From Vibrio atlanticus (GTDB lineage Bacteria > Pseudomonadota > Gammaproteobacteria > Enterobacterales > Vibrionaceae): 64,000 nt of DNA. The stretch spans positions 2,976,001 to 3,040,000 of the forward strand of contig NZ_AP025460.1 of NCBI RefSeq assembly GCF_024347315.1. The letters run 5' to 3'. The first letter of the stretch is position 1. Every line of letters starts with the position of its first letter. Positions 47,740 to 57,881 of this stretch are shown piece after piece. The position numbers and the translations under genes were made by a program. Below the pieces are notes generated by a model that saw only the letters and a program-made list of their open reading frames with translations, was not told the DNA's origin and did no database searches.

Positions 47740-47781
47740 ATAATAGTTCTATCGAAACAACACAACGACTGAGTAATTATC

Positions 47782-48186
47782 ATGAAAAAGACACTAACCT
47801 TTGCTGCATTACATTTTACTATCGCATTTAGTGTCGCTTACATACTAACTGGCGACATCTTAATTGGTAGCTTAATCGCTATGATTGAGCCTTCTGTGAA
47901 TACCGTCGCCTTCTATTTTCATGAAAAGGCGTGGGCTCAAGTTCCAGCGCTTAAAGCTCGTCAGTGGATGACAAAGTTAAAAACAGCAAGCTTCGCTACT
48001 ATCCACTTTAGTGTTGCCTTTACCGTTATCTATTTATTGACGGGCGACGCCTTTGTTGGTGGTGTGATGGCAACGTTAGAACCCGCTTTGAATACTGTGG
48101 CTTACTATTTCCATGAGAAGGTGTGGTTACGAAAAGCAGAAAGCAAAGCAGCACAACCACTGTTTTGTTTGCACCAACATGCTTAA
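47782..48186 (+). CDS. Membrane protein with two tandem DUF2061 domains
   Basis: A 134-residue protein with an internal duplication. Residues about 4-50 (FAALHFTIAFSVAYILTGD, then IEPSVNTVAFYFHEKAW) repeat at about 70-117 (FATIHFSVAFTVIYLLTGD, then LEPALNTVAYYFHEKVW). Each repeat has two hydrophobic helices and the conserved EP-NT-FHEKW residues of DUF2061. Function unknown. A Fur-box match upstream hints at iron control. There is no clear ribosome-binding site before the ATG. Confidence 0.88.
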   Translation: MKKTLTFAALHFTIAFSVAYILTGDILIGSLIAMIEPSVNTVAFYFHEKAWAQVPALKARQWMTKLKTASFATIHFSVAFTVIYLLTGDAFVGGVMATLEPALNTVAYYFHEKVWLRKAESKAAQPLFCLHQHA

Positions 48187-48234
48187 TCACAATATATTGG
48201 GTCACTGATGAGTAACCCATTTTATAGGCAGAAC

Positions 48235-48729
48235 ATGGAACAGATTGCTAACATCACCATTCGCTCAATTGAATTAGAAGATAATCCAAGCATTGTTAAC
48301 GTGATTCGCCAAGTCTCTTATGAAAACGGGCTAACTGAAGATAAAGGTTATGGTGTGGCTGATCCCACCTTAGAAGACATGTTCAGTGTTTATAACAATG
48401 AAAGATCTCAATATTGGGTGATTGAACTTGATGGAAAGGTTGTTGGTGGTGGTGGATTTGCACCACTAGCAGGTATGCCAGAAGTCTGTGAACTGCAAAA
48501 GATGTACTTCTTGCCAGAAACCAGAGGCAAAGGCTTAGCGAAGAAGTTGGTTAATATGTCGATGGAGAAAGCTAAGGAACTGGGTTATCAACATATGTAT
48601 CTAGAAACGACCGAATGCCTTAATGCAGCCGTTAAACTTTACGAAAAATTGGGCTTTGAACACCTTGATTCAGCTTGGGGAGAAACAGGCCATGACGCTT
48701 GTGAGGTTGTCATGGCCAAAACGCTATAA
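48235..48729 (+). CDS. GNAT family N-acetyltransferase
   Basis: A 164-residue acetyltransferase (173 if ATG 48208 is used). The acetyl-CoA loop is LPETRGKGLAKKLV near residue 97 of this reading, preceded by ELQKMYF and followed by YLETTECLNAAVKLYEKLGF, all diagnostic of GNAT motifs A and B. The substrate cannot be told. ATG 48235 has TAGG six bases upstream; ATG 48208 is a reasonable alternative. Confidence 0.88.
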   Translation: MEQIANITIRSIELEDNPSIVNVIRQVSYENGLTEDKGYGVADPTLEDMFSVYNNERSQYWVIELDGKVVGGGGFAPLAGMPEVCELQKMYFLPETRGKGLAKKLVNMSMEKAKELGYQHMYLETTECLNAAVKLYEKLGFEHLDSAWGETGHDACEVVMAKTL

Positions 48730-48823
48730 TGTGTTTTTGAAATAGGGTTAGCGTTGGCAGTTCATTAGATGGCAAGCGAGTGAGCAAATTGATTCATTAC
48801 GTAACGGGCTAATTGAATAACCG

Positions 48824-49621
48824 CTAGTTACGCAAAAAGTTACTCACGCAAGAGGCTGGATTCAAGGCTACAAAAGAACTCTCTTTTTGCCCATCGAGTT
48901 CCACTTCTAACTGATATAAATGCTTAGGATTGGGCTTCTCAAGGTTAAATACCAGTGGAGCCTCAACCTGAAACACAACACCCGTATGTTCTGCTCGCAC
49001 ATCAATCGGCATCACGAGAGTCATACCATTAAACTTGATTGATGCAGATATTAACCCCGGCTTTAGCGTTTGATAGATAACATCTACTTTAAACTCACAC
49101 CCACCACCGTGATGCCAGATTTGCTCGGTGACAACTTGCTCAAGCTTGACGTTACGAACGAACTGCAGATATGGCGCTTGCCAGATTCCGATCCGAGAAT
49201 CAGATTTAGCGACAACCTGTGAAGATACAGAGTCATCCATATCCTCTTCAAGCAACAGGCTCTCCTCTTCTTCAAGGAAAAGGATCTCAAAACGATTTCG
49301 ACCAGGCTGCATATAAGGACGGATGTCTTTGCGATATTCAGCTTCGCTGCCATCACAGTCAAATACGGCAACGCCATTGAGTCGCACTTCTGCAAAGTAG
49401 TCAACGCCTGCGACGACTAGCTCAACAAATGGGCATGCCAACATGGCATCATCCACTTCGATGTCATGCATCAGGTGCCATTCTTGCTCTGCGATTTCCT
49501 CTTCACTCAAGCTATTAGGGAGCTTTGAGCTTAATGGAGCAGGAAAGGTAATGTCATCTTGTGGGATAGAGAGATCCGTCAGTGGCGAAATTTGCCAAAG
49601 ACCATCGAGAGGTAGCTGCAT
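48824..49621 (-). CDS. GH2-like beta-sandwich protein without a catalytic domain
   Basis: A 265-residue soluble protein. MQLPLDGLWQISPLTD, the central VAGVDYFAEVRLNGVAVFDCDG and the later SRIGIWQAPYLQFV resemble the N-terminal sugar-binding jelly-roll and following sandwich of glycoside hydrolase family 2 beta-mannosidases and galactosidases. The catalytic barrel is absent; the protein stops where it would begin. No signal peptide is visible. It is unlikely to be a recent truncation because the frame is intact and ends naturally. Function unknown. It lies downstream of rraB on the same strand, separated by a terminator. Confidence 0.6.
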   Translation of the reverse strand: MQLPLDGLWQISPLTDLSIPQDDITFPAPLSSKLPNSLSEEEIAEQEWHLMHDIEVDDAMLACPFVELVVAGVDYFAEVRLNGVAVFDCDGSEAEYRKDIRPYMQPGRNRFEILFLEEEESLLLEEDMDDSVSSQVVAKSDSRIGIWQAPYLQFVRNVKLEQVVTEQIWHHGGGCEFKVDVIYQTLKPGLISASIKFNGMTLVMPIDVRAEHTGVVFQVEAPLVFNLEKPNPKHLYQLEVELDGQKESSFVALNPASCVSNFLRN

Positions 49622-49697
49622 GTCATTCCTTGAGCTAGATCAATTTTGACCGCATTATAATGAATGAATGCATATAAAGACATTTATTTTTCTGAGG

Positions 49698-49727
49698 ACA
49701 AAAAAATGCCAGCTCAAGGCTGGCATT
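49698..49727 (-). terminator. Terminator after rraB
   Basis: Minus strand AATGCCAGC and GCTGGCATT form a 9-bp stem with a 5-base loop, followed by T residues. Confidence 0.9.
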
Positions 49728-49745
49728 CTTTAAAACTGGGAGAGA

Positions 49746-50162
49746 TTACTCTTCGTCTTCATCATCTTCGTCAGGGTAGATAGCATCTTCACCTTCGTAG
49801 TAAGTGCCCCAACCGTCGTAGATAATGTCAAACTTCTCTGCAAGATTTACAAGCTTTTCAACTTGCTCATCAATCGCTTCTGCGTTCAGAGTACACTGCA
49901 TCGTTGCATCACAACAAAGTAGCTTGTTGCCATCTTCGTCTTCTGTCTCTTCAGCTTCAAGCACTTCAAAGCCCATTTTGAATGCTTCAACAACGGCTTT
50001 CTCAAGTACTGCGAAATCTTCAGCGAATAGGTGATGCTCGATATCGTATAGAGCTTCAGGATCGCTACCATCTTCGATTAGTGCTTCAATGATATCGCGA
50101 GTCTCGCCTTTTTGAAATTCAATTAATTCCGCTACTGATAGATATTCATCTTCGTGAGACAT
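49746..50162 (-). CDS. rraB: Regulator of RNase E activity B (RraB)
   Basis: A 138-residue very acidic protein of the RraB/YjgD family, which binds RNase E and alters its activity. The family's [30 protein letters not shown] (residues 15-45) and [14 protein letters not shown] (about 84) are present, and the acidic tail is typical. It lies upstream of the arg/pyr genes, as in other vibrios. Confidence 0.94.
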   Translation of the reverse strand: MSHEDEYLSVAELIEFQKGETRDIIEALIEDGSDPEALYDIEHHLFAEDFAVLEKAVVEAFKMGFEVLEAEETEDEDGNKLLCCDATMQCTLNAEAIDEQVEKLVNLAEKFDIIYDGWGTYYEGEDAIYPDEDDEDEE

Positions 50163-50304
50163 GTGTCTGCTCCAGAGTGTTGACTATGAAAAGATCAAAT
50201 TTGATTGCCACGAAATATGGCACGGATCGTCTAGAAAAGCCACCTAGATCAGGTGTAGAAGAGCAAGTTTATCGCTAGATAACAGAAGGGATATCAATTA
50301 AAAA

Positions 50305-50409
50305 GTGAAATCAAAATCACAGAAACAAATTTTCAACATATTATTAACTACCGTGTGTTTTAGCATTTCATTTTTATTGTTACTTTTAGCCTTACTCCTT
50401 CAAAATTGA
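50305..50409 (+). CDS. Possible small membrane peptide (34 residues)
   Basis: An open frame from GTG 50305 to TGA 50409. It encodes a basic N-terminus (MKSKSQKQ) and a hydrophobic helix of about 22 residues ending LLLQN. This is the architecture of small single-span membrane proteins. Against it: GTG start, a weak and distant AGGG about 14 bases upstream, and AT-rich sequence in which such frames arise by chance. No family recognised. Confidence 0.3.
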   Translation: MKSKSQKQIFNILLTTVCFSISFLLLLLALLLQN

Positions 50410-50493
50410 GTGGTTAGTCATATCAGATGCATACTGCCGATCACTTCATCGATGCATAAAACCTCACTTATAAGTAAGTAACTGCATAAATTT

Positions 50494-50507
50494 TGAATGA
50501 AAAATCA
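50494..50507 (+). promoter_or_regulatory. Candidate ARG box upstream of arcA
   Basis: TGAATGAAAAATCA matches 9 of 10 half-site positions of the ArgR consensus (TGAAT-N4-ATTCA). A weaker overlapping site starts at 50483 (TGCAT half). It is 233 bases before the arcA ATG, so it is only suggestive. Confidence 0.35.
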
Positions 50508-50739
50508 CGTTCACCAAGCAAAGTGGATTATCAAATCACTGAAATTAGAGCATAGATCCGCAAAAAGTTTGTTCCAGAACTCAGCCTTTCAGTTGGATTT
50601 TAATATCGACAATCCCAAACAACTCAGCATTTAAAACCAAAAATATCAAAATAACATAACCTTTACACAAGTTTCAAAACTTGCATATTACGAACAAGCT
50701 TGTCATAAATAGACGCTGGATTAATAGTAAGGATGCAAA

Positions 50740-51960
50740 ATGAGTAAGCTGTACGTTGGCTCCGAAGTCGGTCAATTAAGACGAGTTCTCCTAAATAGGC
50801 CTGAAAGGGCACTCACCCACCTCACCCCTTCTAACTGTCATGAGCTACTCTTTGATGATGTACTTGCAGTAGAAGCAGCAGGTGAAGAACACGATGCCTT
50901 TGCGACAACACTTCGTAACCAAGACGTTGAAGTGTTATTACTGCATGACCTACTGGTTGAGACACTCGCTGTAGCACAAGCTCGTGAGTGGCTGCTTAAT
51001 ACTCAAATCTCTGATTTCCGTTACGGCCCTACATTCGCACGTGATTTAAGAGAGTACCTTGCTCAAATGGACAATGAGCACTTGGCTACGATCCTACTTG
51101 GTGGTTTAGCCTACTCTGAGCTTCCTATTAAATCTTCTTCAATGCTACCGAAGATGCACCGCCCACTTGATTTCGTTATTGAGCCGCTGCCTAACCATCT
51201 ATTTACCCGTGATACTTCTTGCTGGGTTTATGGCGGTGTCTCTCTTAACCCTATGATGATGCCTGCTCGTCAACGAGAAACGAATCACTTGCGAGCAATA
51301 TATCGCTGGCACCCTGTATTCGCGGGGCAAGATTTCATTAAGTACTTCGGTGATGAAGATCTTCATTACGACAACGCCAATATTGAAGGTGGTGATGTAC
51401 TGGTAATCGGTAAAGGCGCTGTTCTTATCGGTATTTCAGAGCGTACCAAGCCACAAGGTGTCGAAAACCTAGCTGCGAGTTTATTCAAGTCAGGTCAAGC
51501 TAAAGAAGTGATTGCGATTGATTTACCGAAGCACCGCTCTTGTATGCACCTTGATACGGTAATGACACACATGGATATCGACACATTCTCAGTCTATCCA
51601 GAGATCGTTCGTAAAGACCTAGATACTTGGCGCTTAACGCCAAAAGAAAATGGCGAAATGCGAGTAGAGAAAGCTGAAAACTACCTAACAGCGATTGAAG
51701 GCGCACTGGATCTCGATCAACTGAAGATCATCACAACCGGTGGTGATAACTACGAAGCTGAACGTGAGCAGTGGAATGACGCTAACAACGTACTGACGGT
51801 GAAACCGGGTACGGTTATCGGTTATGAGCGTAATGTTTACACCAATGAAAAATACGACAAAGCAGGTATCGAAGTTCTGACGATTCCGGGCAATGAGCTA
51901 GGTCGTGGCCGAGGTGGCGCTCGCTGTATGAGTTGTCCTATCGAAAGAGACGGTATCTAA
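50740..51960 (+). CDS. arcA: Arginine deiminase
   Basis: A 406-residue enzyme converting arginine to citrulline and ammonia. Active-site regions are visible: [12 protein letters not shown] near 160, [18 protein letters not shown] near 215, [10 protein letters not shown] near 272, and the catalytic cysteine in [11 protein letters not shown] near 395. A terminator separates it from argF, so it has its own transcript. The adjacent carbamoyltransferase can use the citrulline or ornithine made. Confidence 0.96.
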   Translation: MSKLYVGSEVGQLRRVLLNRPERALTHLTPSNCHELLFDDVLAVEAAGEEHDAFATTLRNQDVEVLLLHDLLVETLAVAQAREWLLNTQISDFRYGPTFARDLREYLAQMDNEHLATILLGGLAYSELPIKSSSMLPKMHRPLDFVIEPLPNHLFTRDTSCWVYGGVSLNPMMMPARQRETNHLRAIYRWHPVFAGQDFIKYFGDEDLHYDNANIEGGDVLVIGKGAVLIGISERTKPQGVENLAASLFKSGQAKEVIAIDLPKHRSCMHLDTVMTHMDIDTFSVYPEIVRKDLDTWRLTPKENGEMRVEKAENYLTAIEGALDLDQLKIITTGGDNYEAEREQWNDANNVLTVKPGTVIGYERNVYTNEKYDKAGIEVLTIPGNELGRGRGGARCMSCPIERDGI

Positions 51961-51999
51961 GCCACAAAACTCAATAAAGCGAATACACTAACTTATCTA

Positions 52000-52027
52000 G
52001 GCCAGTACCATTGTACTGGCCTTTTTT
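52000..52027 (+). terminator. Terminator after arcA
   Basis: GGCCAGTAC and GTACTGGCC form a 9-bp stem with a 4-base loop, followed by six T. Confidence 0.92.
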
Positions 52028-52116
52028 ATCAAATTAATAAAATAAATATTCACAAATACAGCATTTTTATGTTTAACTGAGTTCTTCATTGATTCTATAT
52101 ACGCAAGGAGCGAGAG

Positions 52117-53121
52117 ATGGCCTTTAATCTTCGCAATCGTAACTTTCTAAAACTTCTCGACTTTACTCCTAAAGAGATTCAGTTTTTACTCGACCTGTCT
52201 GCCGACCTTAAAAAAGCTAAGTATGCAGGTACAGAGCAGAAAAAGCTTAGCGGTAAAAACATCGCTTTGATCTTTGAAAAAGCATCAACTCGAACTCGAT
52301 GTGCCTTTGAGGTAGCTGCTTTTGATCAAGGCGCTCAAGTCTCTTATTTAGGCCCTTCTGGTTCTCAGATTGGTCAGAAAGAATCAATGAAAGATACGGC
52401 GCGTGTATTAGGTCGTATGTACGATGGCATTGAATACCGAGGGTTTGGCCAAAGTATTGTCGAAGATCTAGGCGCTTATGCCGGTGTTCCGGTTTGGAAT
52501 GGCCTAACCGATGAGTTCCATCCAACTCAGATCTTGGCTGATTTCCTCACTATGCTTGAGCATGGTCGCGGTAAACATCTGCACCAAATCAGCTTTGCTT
52601 ATCTTGGTGATGCACGTAATAACATGGGGAACTCTCTGTTAGTGGGTGCCGCGAAAATGGGCATGGATATCCGCCTTGTTGCGCCAAAAGCATTTTGGCC
52701 AGAAGAGCACCTTGTCGAAGAGTGCCAAACTATTGCGCAAAATACAGGTGCAAAGATCACGCTAACAGAAGACGTTGCTGAAGGTGTTAAAGGTTGTGAT
52801 TTCCTTTACACCGATGTTTGGGTTTCTATGGGTGAAGCGCCCGAAGCTTGGGACGAACGTGTGGCTGTAATGACGCCTTACCAAGTGAATATGGATGTCA
52901 TTAAGCTCACAGGTAACCCTCAAGTGAAGTTCATGCATTGCCTACCAGCTTTCCACAACAATGAAACCGTGATCGGCCAGCAAGTCGCAGACAAATATGG
53001 AATGAACGGTTTGGAAGTAACAGACGAAGTATTTGAGTCCGACTACTCAATTGTGTTTGATGAAGCAGAGAATCGCATGCACACCATCAAAGCAATCATG
53101 GTCGCGACACTTGGCCAATAG
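52117..53121 (+). CDS. argF: Ornithine carbamoyltransferase
   Basis: A 334-residue enzyme making citrulline from ornithine and carbamoyl phosphate. The carbamoyl-phosphate loop EKASTRTRC lies near residue 54, DEFHPTQ near 132, and the ornithine-binding MHCLPAFHN near 271. Position before pyrB fits the anabolic ArgF of vibrios. Catabolic ArcB is very similar, and the adjacent arcA leaves some doubt about the main direction. An AAGGAG site precedes the ATG. Confidence 0.92.
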   Translation: MAFNLRNRNFLKLLDFTPKEIQFLLDLSADLKKAKYAGTEQKKLSGKNIALIFEKASTRTRCAFEVAAFDQGAQVSYLGPSGSQIGQKESMKDTARVLGRMYDGIEYRGFGQSIVEDLGAYAGVPVWNGLTDEFHPTQILADFLTMLEHGRGKHLHQISFAYLGDARNNMGNSLLVGAAKMGMDIRLVAPKAFWPEEHLVEECQTIAQNTGAKITLTEDVAEGVKGCDFLYTDVWVSMGEAPEAWDERVAVMTPYQVNMDVIKLTGNPQVKFMHCLPAFHNNETVIGQQVADKYGMNGLEVTDEVFESDYSIVFDEAENRMHTIKAIMVATLGQ

Positions 53122-53158
53122 AGAATAATGAAAGTAAACAAAAGCTTGATGTAATCGC

Positions 53159-53199
53159 TTGCGCTCACAAATTGAAAGCGTATAATTCTCGGCAATTTG
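53159..53199 (+). promoter_or_regulatory. pyrBI promoter with AATTTG start site
   Basis: TTGCGC (-35), a 16-base spacer, TATAAT (53181-53186), then a start region AATTTG at 53194. It is the same initial sequence as in E. coli pyrBI, where three U residues allow UTP-dependent reiterative transcription. Confidence 0.75.
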
Positions 53200-53215
53200 T
53201 CTGAGAGTAGTGAAA

Positions 53216-53350
53216 ATGACGCCAAGCAATGTTGTGATAAAACATAATGATATTGTGAAAACACATAATAAAATTGTGAAGACACCAAATATTGCTCGCA
53301 AGCTAGCATGCTTGCCAGGCCGTCTATTCTGCTTTTCAGCACTTTTTTAA
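53216..53350 (+). CDS. pyrL: pyrBI operon leader peptide (44 residues)
   Basis: An ORF of 44 codons beginning [12 protein letters not shown] and ending CFSALF. A GAGAG site lies eight bases before the ATG. It ends exactly at the foot of the attenuator hairpin, and its last codons coincide with a U-rich tract (CTTTTCAGCACTTTTTT). This is the E. coli pyrL arrangement, also 44 residues. When UTP is low, a ribosome close behind paused polymerase prevents hairpin formation. The peptide itself probably has no function. Confidence 0.85.
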   Translation: MTPSNVVIKHNDIVKTHNKIVKTPNIARKLACLPGRLFCFSALF

Positions 53351-53376
53351 AGCCTCCCATTATAGGGGGCTTTTTT
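53349..53376 (+). terminator. pyrBI attenuator
   Basis: AAGCCTCC pairs with GGGGGCTT (one G-T pair) and is followed by six T. It lies between pyrL and pyrB and overlaps the pyrL stop codon. Confidence 0.85.
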
Positions 53377-53408
53377 ATGGCCAATACATTATTGTGGGGA
53401 AGAAGATC

Positions 53409-54338
53409 ATGGCGAATTCGCTCTATCAAAAGCACATCATCTCAATTCCAGAGCTTTCTCGTGAAGAGCTAGAATTAATTGTTCAAACGGCAGGTCAACT
53501 TAAAGCTGAACCAAACCCAGAACTCATCAAGAACAAAGTTGTTGCAAGCTGCTTCTTCGAACCTTCAACGCGAACTCGTCTCTCTTTTGAAACGGCTATT
53601 CAGCGCATCGGTGGTGATGTGATTGGTTTCGATAGCGGTGGTAACACGTCACTGGCGAAGAAAGGCGAAACGCTAGCAGACTCAGTGCAGGTTATTTCTT
53701 CATACGTTGATGCTTACGTAATGCGCCACCCTCAAGAAGGCGCAGCGCGTCTAGCTTCTGAGTTCTCTAACGGTGTACCTGTTATTAACGCGGGCGACGG
53801 AGCAAACCAACACCCAACACAAACGTTATTAGACCTGTTCTCTATCGCCGAAACTCAAGGCCGCCTCGACAACCTTAACGTTGCATTCGTTGGTGACCTT
53901 AAGTACGGCCGTACAGTTCACTCGTTGACTCAAGCACTAGCTAAATTCGACAACATCTGTTTCTACTTCGTTGCTCCAGAAGCACTGGCGATGCCTGACT
54001 ACATTTGTGAAGAGCTTGATGAAGCGGGTATTAAGTACCAACTGCTGACAGACATGGAAGATGTGATTCCAGAGTTGGATGTTCTGTACATGACTCGAGT
54101 TCAAAAAGAACGTTTTGATGAATCGGAATACGCGCACATCAAATCAGCGTACATCCTGACGGCTCCGATGTTGGAAAATGCACGTGATAACCTAAAGGTT
54201 CTTCACCCTCTTCCTCGTGTTGATGAAATTACGATTGATGTCGATAAAACGCCTTACGCTTACTACTTCCAGCAAGCTGAGAACGGTGTTTACGCGCGTG
54301 AAGCATTGCTAGCCCTTGTTCTTAACGAAACGCTGTAG
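53409..54338 (+). CDS. pyrB: Aspartate carbamoyltransferase catalytic chain
   Basis: A 309-residue catalytic subunit for the first committed step of pyrimidine synthesis. Carbamoyl-phosphate loop [13 protein letters not shown] lies near residue 49, [10 protein letters not shown] near 104, [14 protein letters not shown] near 131, and [10 protein letters not shown] near 264. ATG 53409 matches the E. coli start [12 protein letters not shown] at 53394 would add five residues. It is co-transcribed with pyrI 12 bases downstream and controlled by the upstream attenuator. Confidence 0.97.
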   Translation: MANSLYQKHIISIPELSREELELIVQTAGQLKAEPNPELIKNKVVASCFFEPSTRTRLSFETAIQRIGGDVIGFDSGGNTSLAKKGETLADSVQVISSYVDAYVMRHPQEGAARLASEFSNGVPVINAGDGANQHPTQTLLDLFSIAETQGRLDNLNVAFVGDLKYGRTVHSLTQALAKFDNICFYFVAPEALAMPDYICEELDEAGIKYQLLTDMEDVIPELDVLYMTRVQKERFDESEYAHIKSAYILTAPMLENARDNLKVLHPLPRVDEITIDVDKTPYAYYFQQAENGVYAREALLALVLNETL

Positions 54339-54350
54339 AGGAGAGATATC

Positions 54351-54812
54351 ATGTCTAAAGAGACTCAATTAAAAGTTGAAGCAATCAAGAACGGAACGGT
54401 TATCGACCATATCCCAGCCAACATCGGGATCAAGGTGCTCAAACTGTTCGACATGCATAACTCTAATCAGCGAGTAACGATTGGCCTAAACCTGCCATCT
54501 TCTGCTCTAGGCGGTAAAGACTTACTCAAGATAGAGAATGTGTTTATCACTGAAGAACAGGCGAGCAAGTTAGCACTTTACGCGCCTCATGCGACCGTAA
54601 ACCAAATCGAAGATTACGAAGTGGTTAAGAAGCTACCACTAGAACTTCCTGAGCAAATCAACGATGTGTTCGAGTGTCCAAACACCAACTGTATTACTCA
54701 CAATGAACCCGTTGAAAGCAGCTTTAAGATCTTTGAAAAGAAAGAAGATATTCGATTGAAGTGTAAATACTGCGAAAAAGTCTTCTCTCGTGAGATCGTG
54801 ACAGAAAGATAA
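54351..54812 (+). CDS. pyrI: Aspartate carbamoyltransferase regulatory chain
   Basis: A 153-residue regulatory subunit binding CTP/ATP in its N-terminal domain and zinc through four cysteines. These are C-x4-C in CPNTNC near residue 109 and CKYC near 138. It holds the catalytic trimers in the allosteric dodecamer. Confidence 0.97.
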   Translation: MSKETQLKVEAIKNGTVIDHIPANIGIKVLKLFDMHNSNQRVTIGLNLPSSALGGKDLLKIENVFITEEQASKLALYAPHATVNQIEDYEVVKKLPLELPEQINDVFECPNTNCITHNEPVESSFKIFEKKEDIRLKCKYCEKVFSREIVTER

Positions 54813-54850
54813 CGTCATACGGCAACACCGATCGAACGCAAAAACTATTC

Positions 54851-54876
54851 AATACCTCGCCTGTGCGGGGTATTTT
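54851..54876 (+). terminator. Terminator after pyrI
   Basis: AATACCTCGC and GCGGGGTATT pair (one G-T) over a 4-base loop, followed by a short T run. Confidence 0.75.
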
Positions 54877-54948
54877 GATCTTTACCTATCCAAAGTTTGA
54901 AGGCACACTGAAAATTGATTTTTATCCAATAACTGATGGAATAAACCA

Positions 54949-55338
54949 ATGACTAAAGTACTTCACACAGAATCTGCTCCAGCTGCAATCGGCCCATACG
55001 TACAAGGCGTTGACCTTGGCAACATGGTACTGACTTCTGGTCAAATCCCAGTAAACCCAGCAACTGGTGAAGTATCTGCTGATATCGCAGTGCAAGCTCG
55101 CCAGTCTCTAGACAACGTTCAAGCGGTTGTTGAAGCTTCTGGCCTGACTGTAAAAGACATCGTAAAGCTAACGGTATTCGTTAAAGACCTAAACGACTTC
55201 GGCACAGTAAACGAAGTTTACGGTAAGTTCTTTGATGAGCACGGTGTTGCAAACTACCCTGCACGCTCATGTGTTGAAGTAGCGCGTCTGCCAAAAGATG
55301 TAGGTATCGAGATCGAAGCTATTGCAGTTCGCAAATAG
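54949..55338 (+). CDS. ridA: Reactive imine/enamine deaminase RidA
   Basis: A 129-residue YjgF/YER057c/UK114 protein that hydrolyses reactive enamine intermediates from PLP enzymes. Family features are SAPAAIGPYVQGV near the N-terminus, the catalytic arginine in NYPARSCVEVARLPKDVGIEIEAIA near 105-125, and the usual length. It follows pyrI, as in E. coli. Confidence 0.95.
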   Translation: MTKVLHTESAPAAIGPYVQGVDLGNMVLTSGQIPVNPATGEVSADIAVQARQSLDNVQAVVEASGLTVKDIVKLTVFVKDLNDFGTVNEVYGKFFDEHGVANYPARSCVEVARLPKDVGIEIEAIAVRK

Positions 55339-55407
55339 ATTTTAATCTCTAGAATAAACGGTTTCTAGTAAACAAGTTGGCATAAAGCTGAGCGTTTATC
55401 AGATACA

Positions 55408-55436
55408 AAAAAGGTTGCCCTGTCGGCAACCTTTTT
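55408..55436. terminator. Bidirectional terminator between ridA and plsC
   Basis: AAAAAGGTTGCC and GGCAACCTTTTT form a 12-bp perfect stem with a 5-base loop. Confidence 0.93.
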
Positions 55437-55461
55437 ATTGTTCATCGTTTCGCTTAGATGA

Positions 55462-56187
55462 TTACTTCTTATTAAGCTCAACTACTTCTTTGTCTAACTC
55501 TTCAAGCTTCGCAGCCATCTGCTCACGAGCTAGGTTAGCCAGTTGACGAACATTAGACTTATCGTAATCTTCAGTACTGATTGGTGGCAGCATTTCAACA
55601 ATCACATGACCATTGTTCCAACGGTTCAGCTTCACGCCACCTGTTGAGCTACACACGATAGGAATAATAGGTAAGCCAGCGCCAATCGCAGCATGGAACG
55701 CACCCGTTTTGAATGGCAACAAACCACGACCACGAGAGCGAGTCCCCTCAGGGAACATCCATACTGAAACATCACTCTCTTTTAGACTAGTCACGACCTG
55801 ATCAATCGTACCTACTGCTTTGCTGCGGTTAGCACGGTCGATTAGGATATTACCCGTCAGCCAATACAGCTGACCAAAAAGAGGCATCCACACTAGGCTT
55901 TTCTTACCAACCGTCACAACTTTTGGCGTTACTGCTGATGAAATCGTAAATAGATCCCAGCTGTTTTGGTGGTTTGCCACATAAACATGTTGGCCGCGAG
56001 AGTAGGCATCTTCTGGGATACGAAGCTCTAACTTCATGCCAAAGATTTTCGACATGCGACCGAAATAACGGCCAAAGGTAAATACGTGTTTCGGGTTACG
56101 TGGACTCAATAGACAGTAACCACAACCAAATACAAACATAAGAATCGCAAATATCGCTACCGCGAAAATACGTAATATTGCTATCAT
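55462..56187 (-). CDS. plsC: 1-acyl-sn-glycerol-3-phosphate acyltransferase
   Basis: A 241-residue membrane-associated acyltransferase making phosphatidic acid. One N-terminal membrane segment (residues 1-24) precedes the HX4D motif NHQNSWD near 74 and FPEGTRSRGRGLLPFK near 145. ATG 56187 has GAGGAAC six bases upstream; the in-frame start at 56208 lacks one. It is monocistronic. Confidence 0.93.
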   Translation of the reverse strand: MIAILRIFAVAIFAILMFVFGCGYCLLSPRNPKHVFTFGRYFGRMSKIFGMKLELRIPEDAYSRGQHVYVANHQNSWDLFTISSAVTPKVVTVGKKSLVWMPLFGQLYWLTGNILIDRANRSKAVGTIDQVVTSLKESDVSVWMFPEGTRSRGRGLLPFKTGAFHAAIGAGLPIIPIVCSSTGGVKLNRWNNGHVIVEMLPPISTEDYDKSNVRQLANLAREQMAAKLEELDKEVVELNKK

Positions 56188-56339
56188 TTTGTTCCTCACC
56201 AACCGCAAAGCTCATCCATCTATTCGCACAACAATGGGCAATAGACTCACTTGCGGTAAATACAACTATAAAAAAGCCGAAACCAAGGTTCCGACTTTTA
56301 TGTTTTCATCTTACTGATTCATGAATCCACTAACCTAAG

Positions 56340-57868
<1,529 letters not shown>

Positions 57869-57881
57869 AAATAGCTCCTGC

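Larger units (their letters stand above)
50163..50739. other. 577-base divergent control region between rraB and arcA
   Basis: It contains the palindrome ATCAAATTTGAT near 50193, a possible 34-codon membrane-peptide ORF (50305-50409), and ARG-box-like half-sites at 50483-50507. The remainder is AT-rich without nameable features. Confidence 0.5.

Noticed and set aside
50190..50210. ATCAAATTTGAT palindrome as a possible FNR site for arcA
   Set aside because: The half-sites are inverted relative to the FNR consensus TTGAT-N4-ATCAA, and it is over 500 bases from arcA.
50303..50322. GTGA...TCAC pair as a CRP site
   Set aside because: The spacing between half-sites is eight bases instead of six.
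53043..53435. Minus-strand frames of 84 and 130 codons across the argF-pyrB interval
   Set aside because: They overlap the pyrL leader, the attenuator and the end of argF, which explain the sequence fully.
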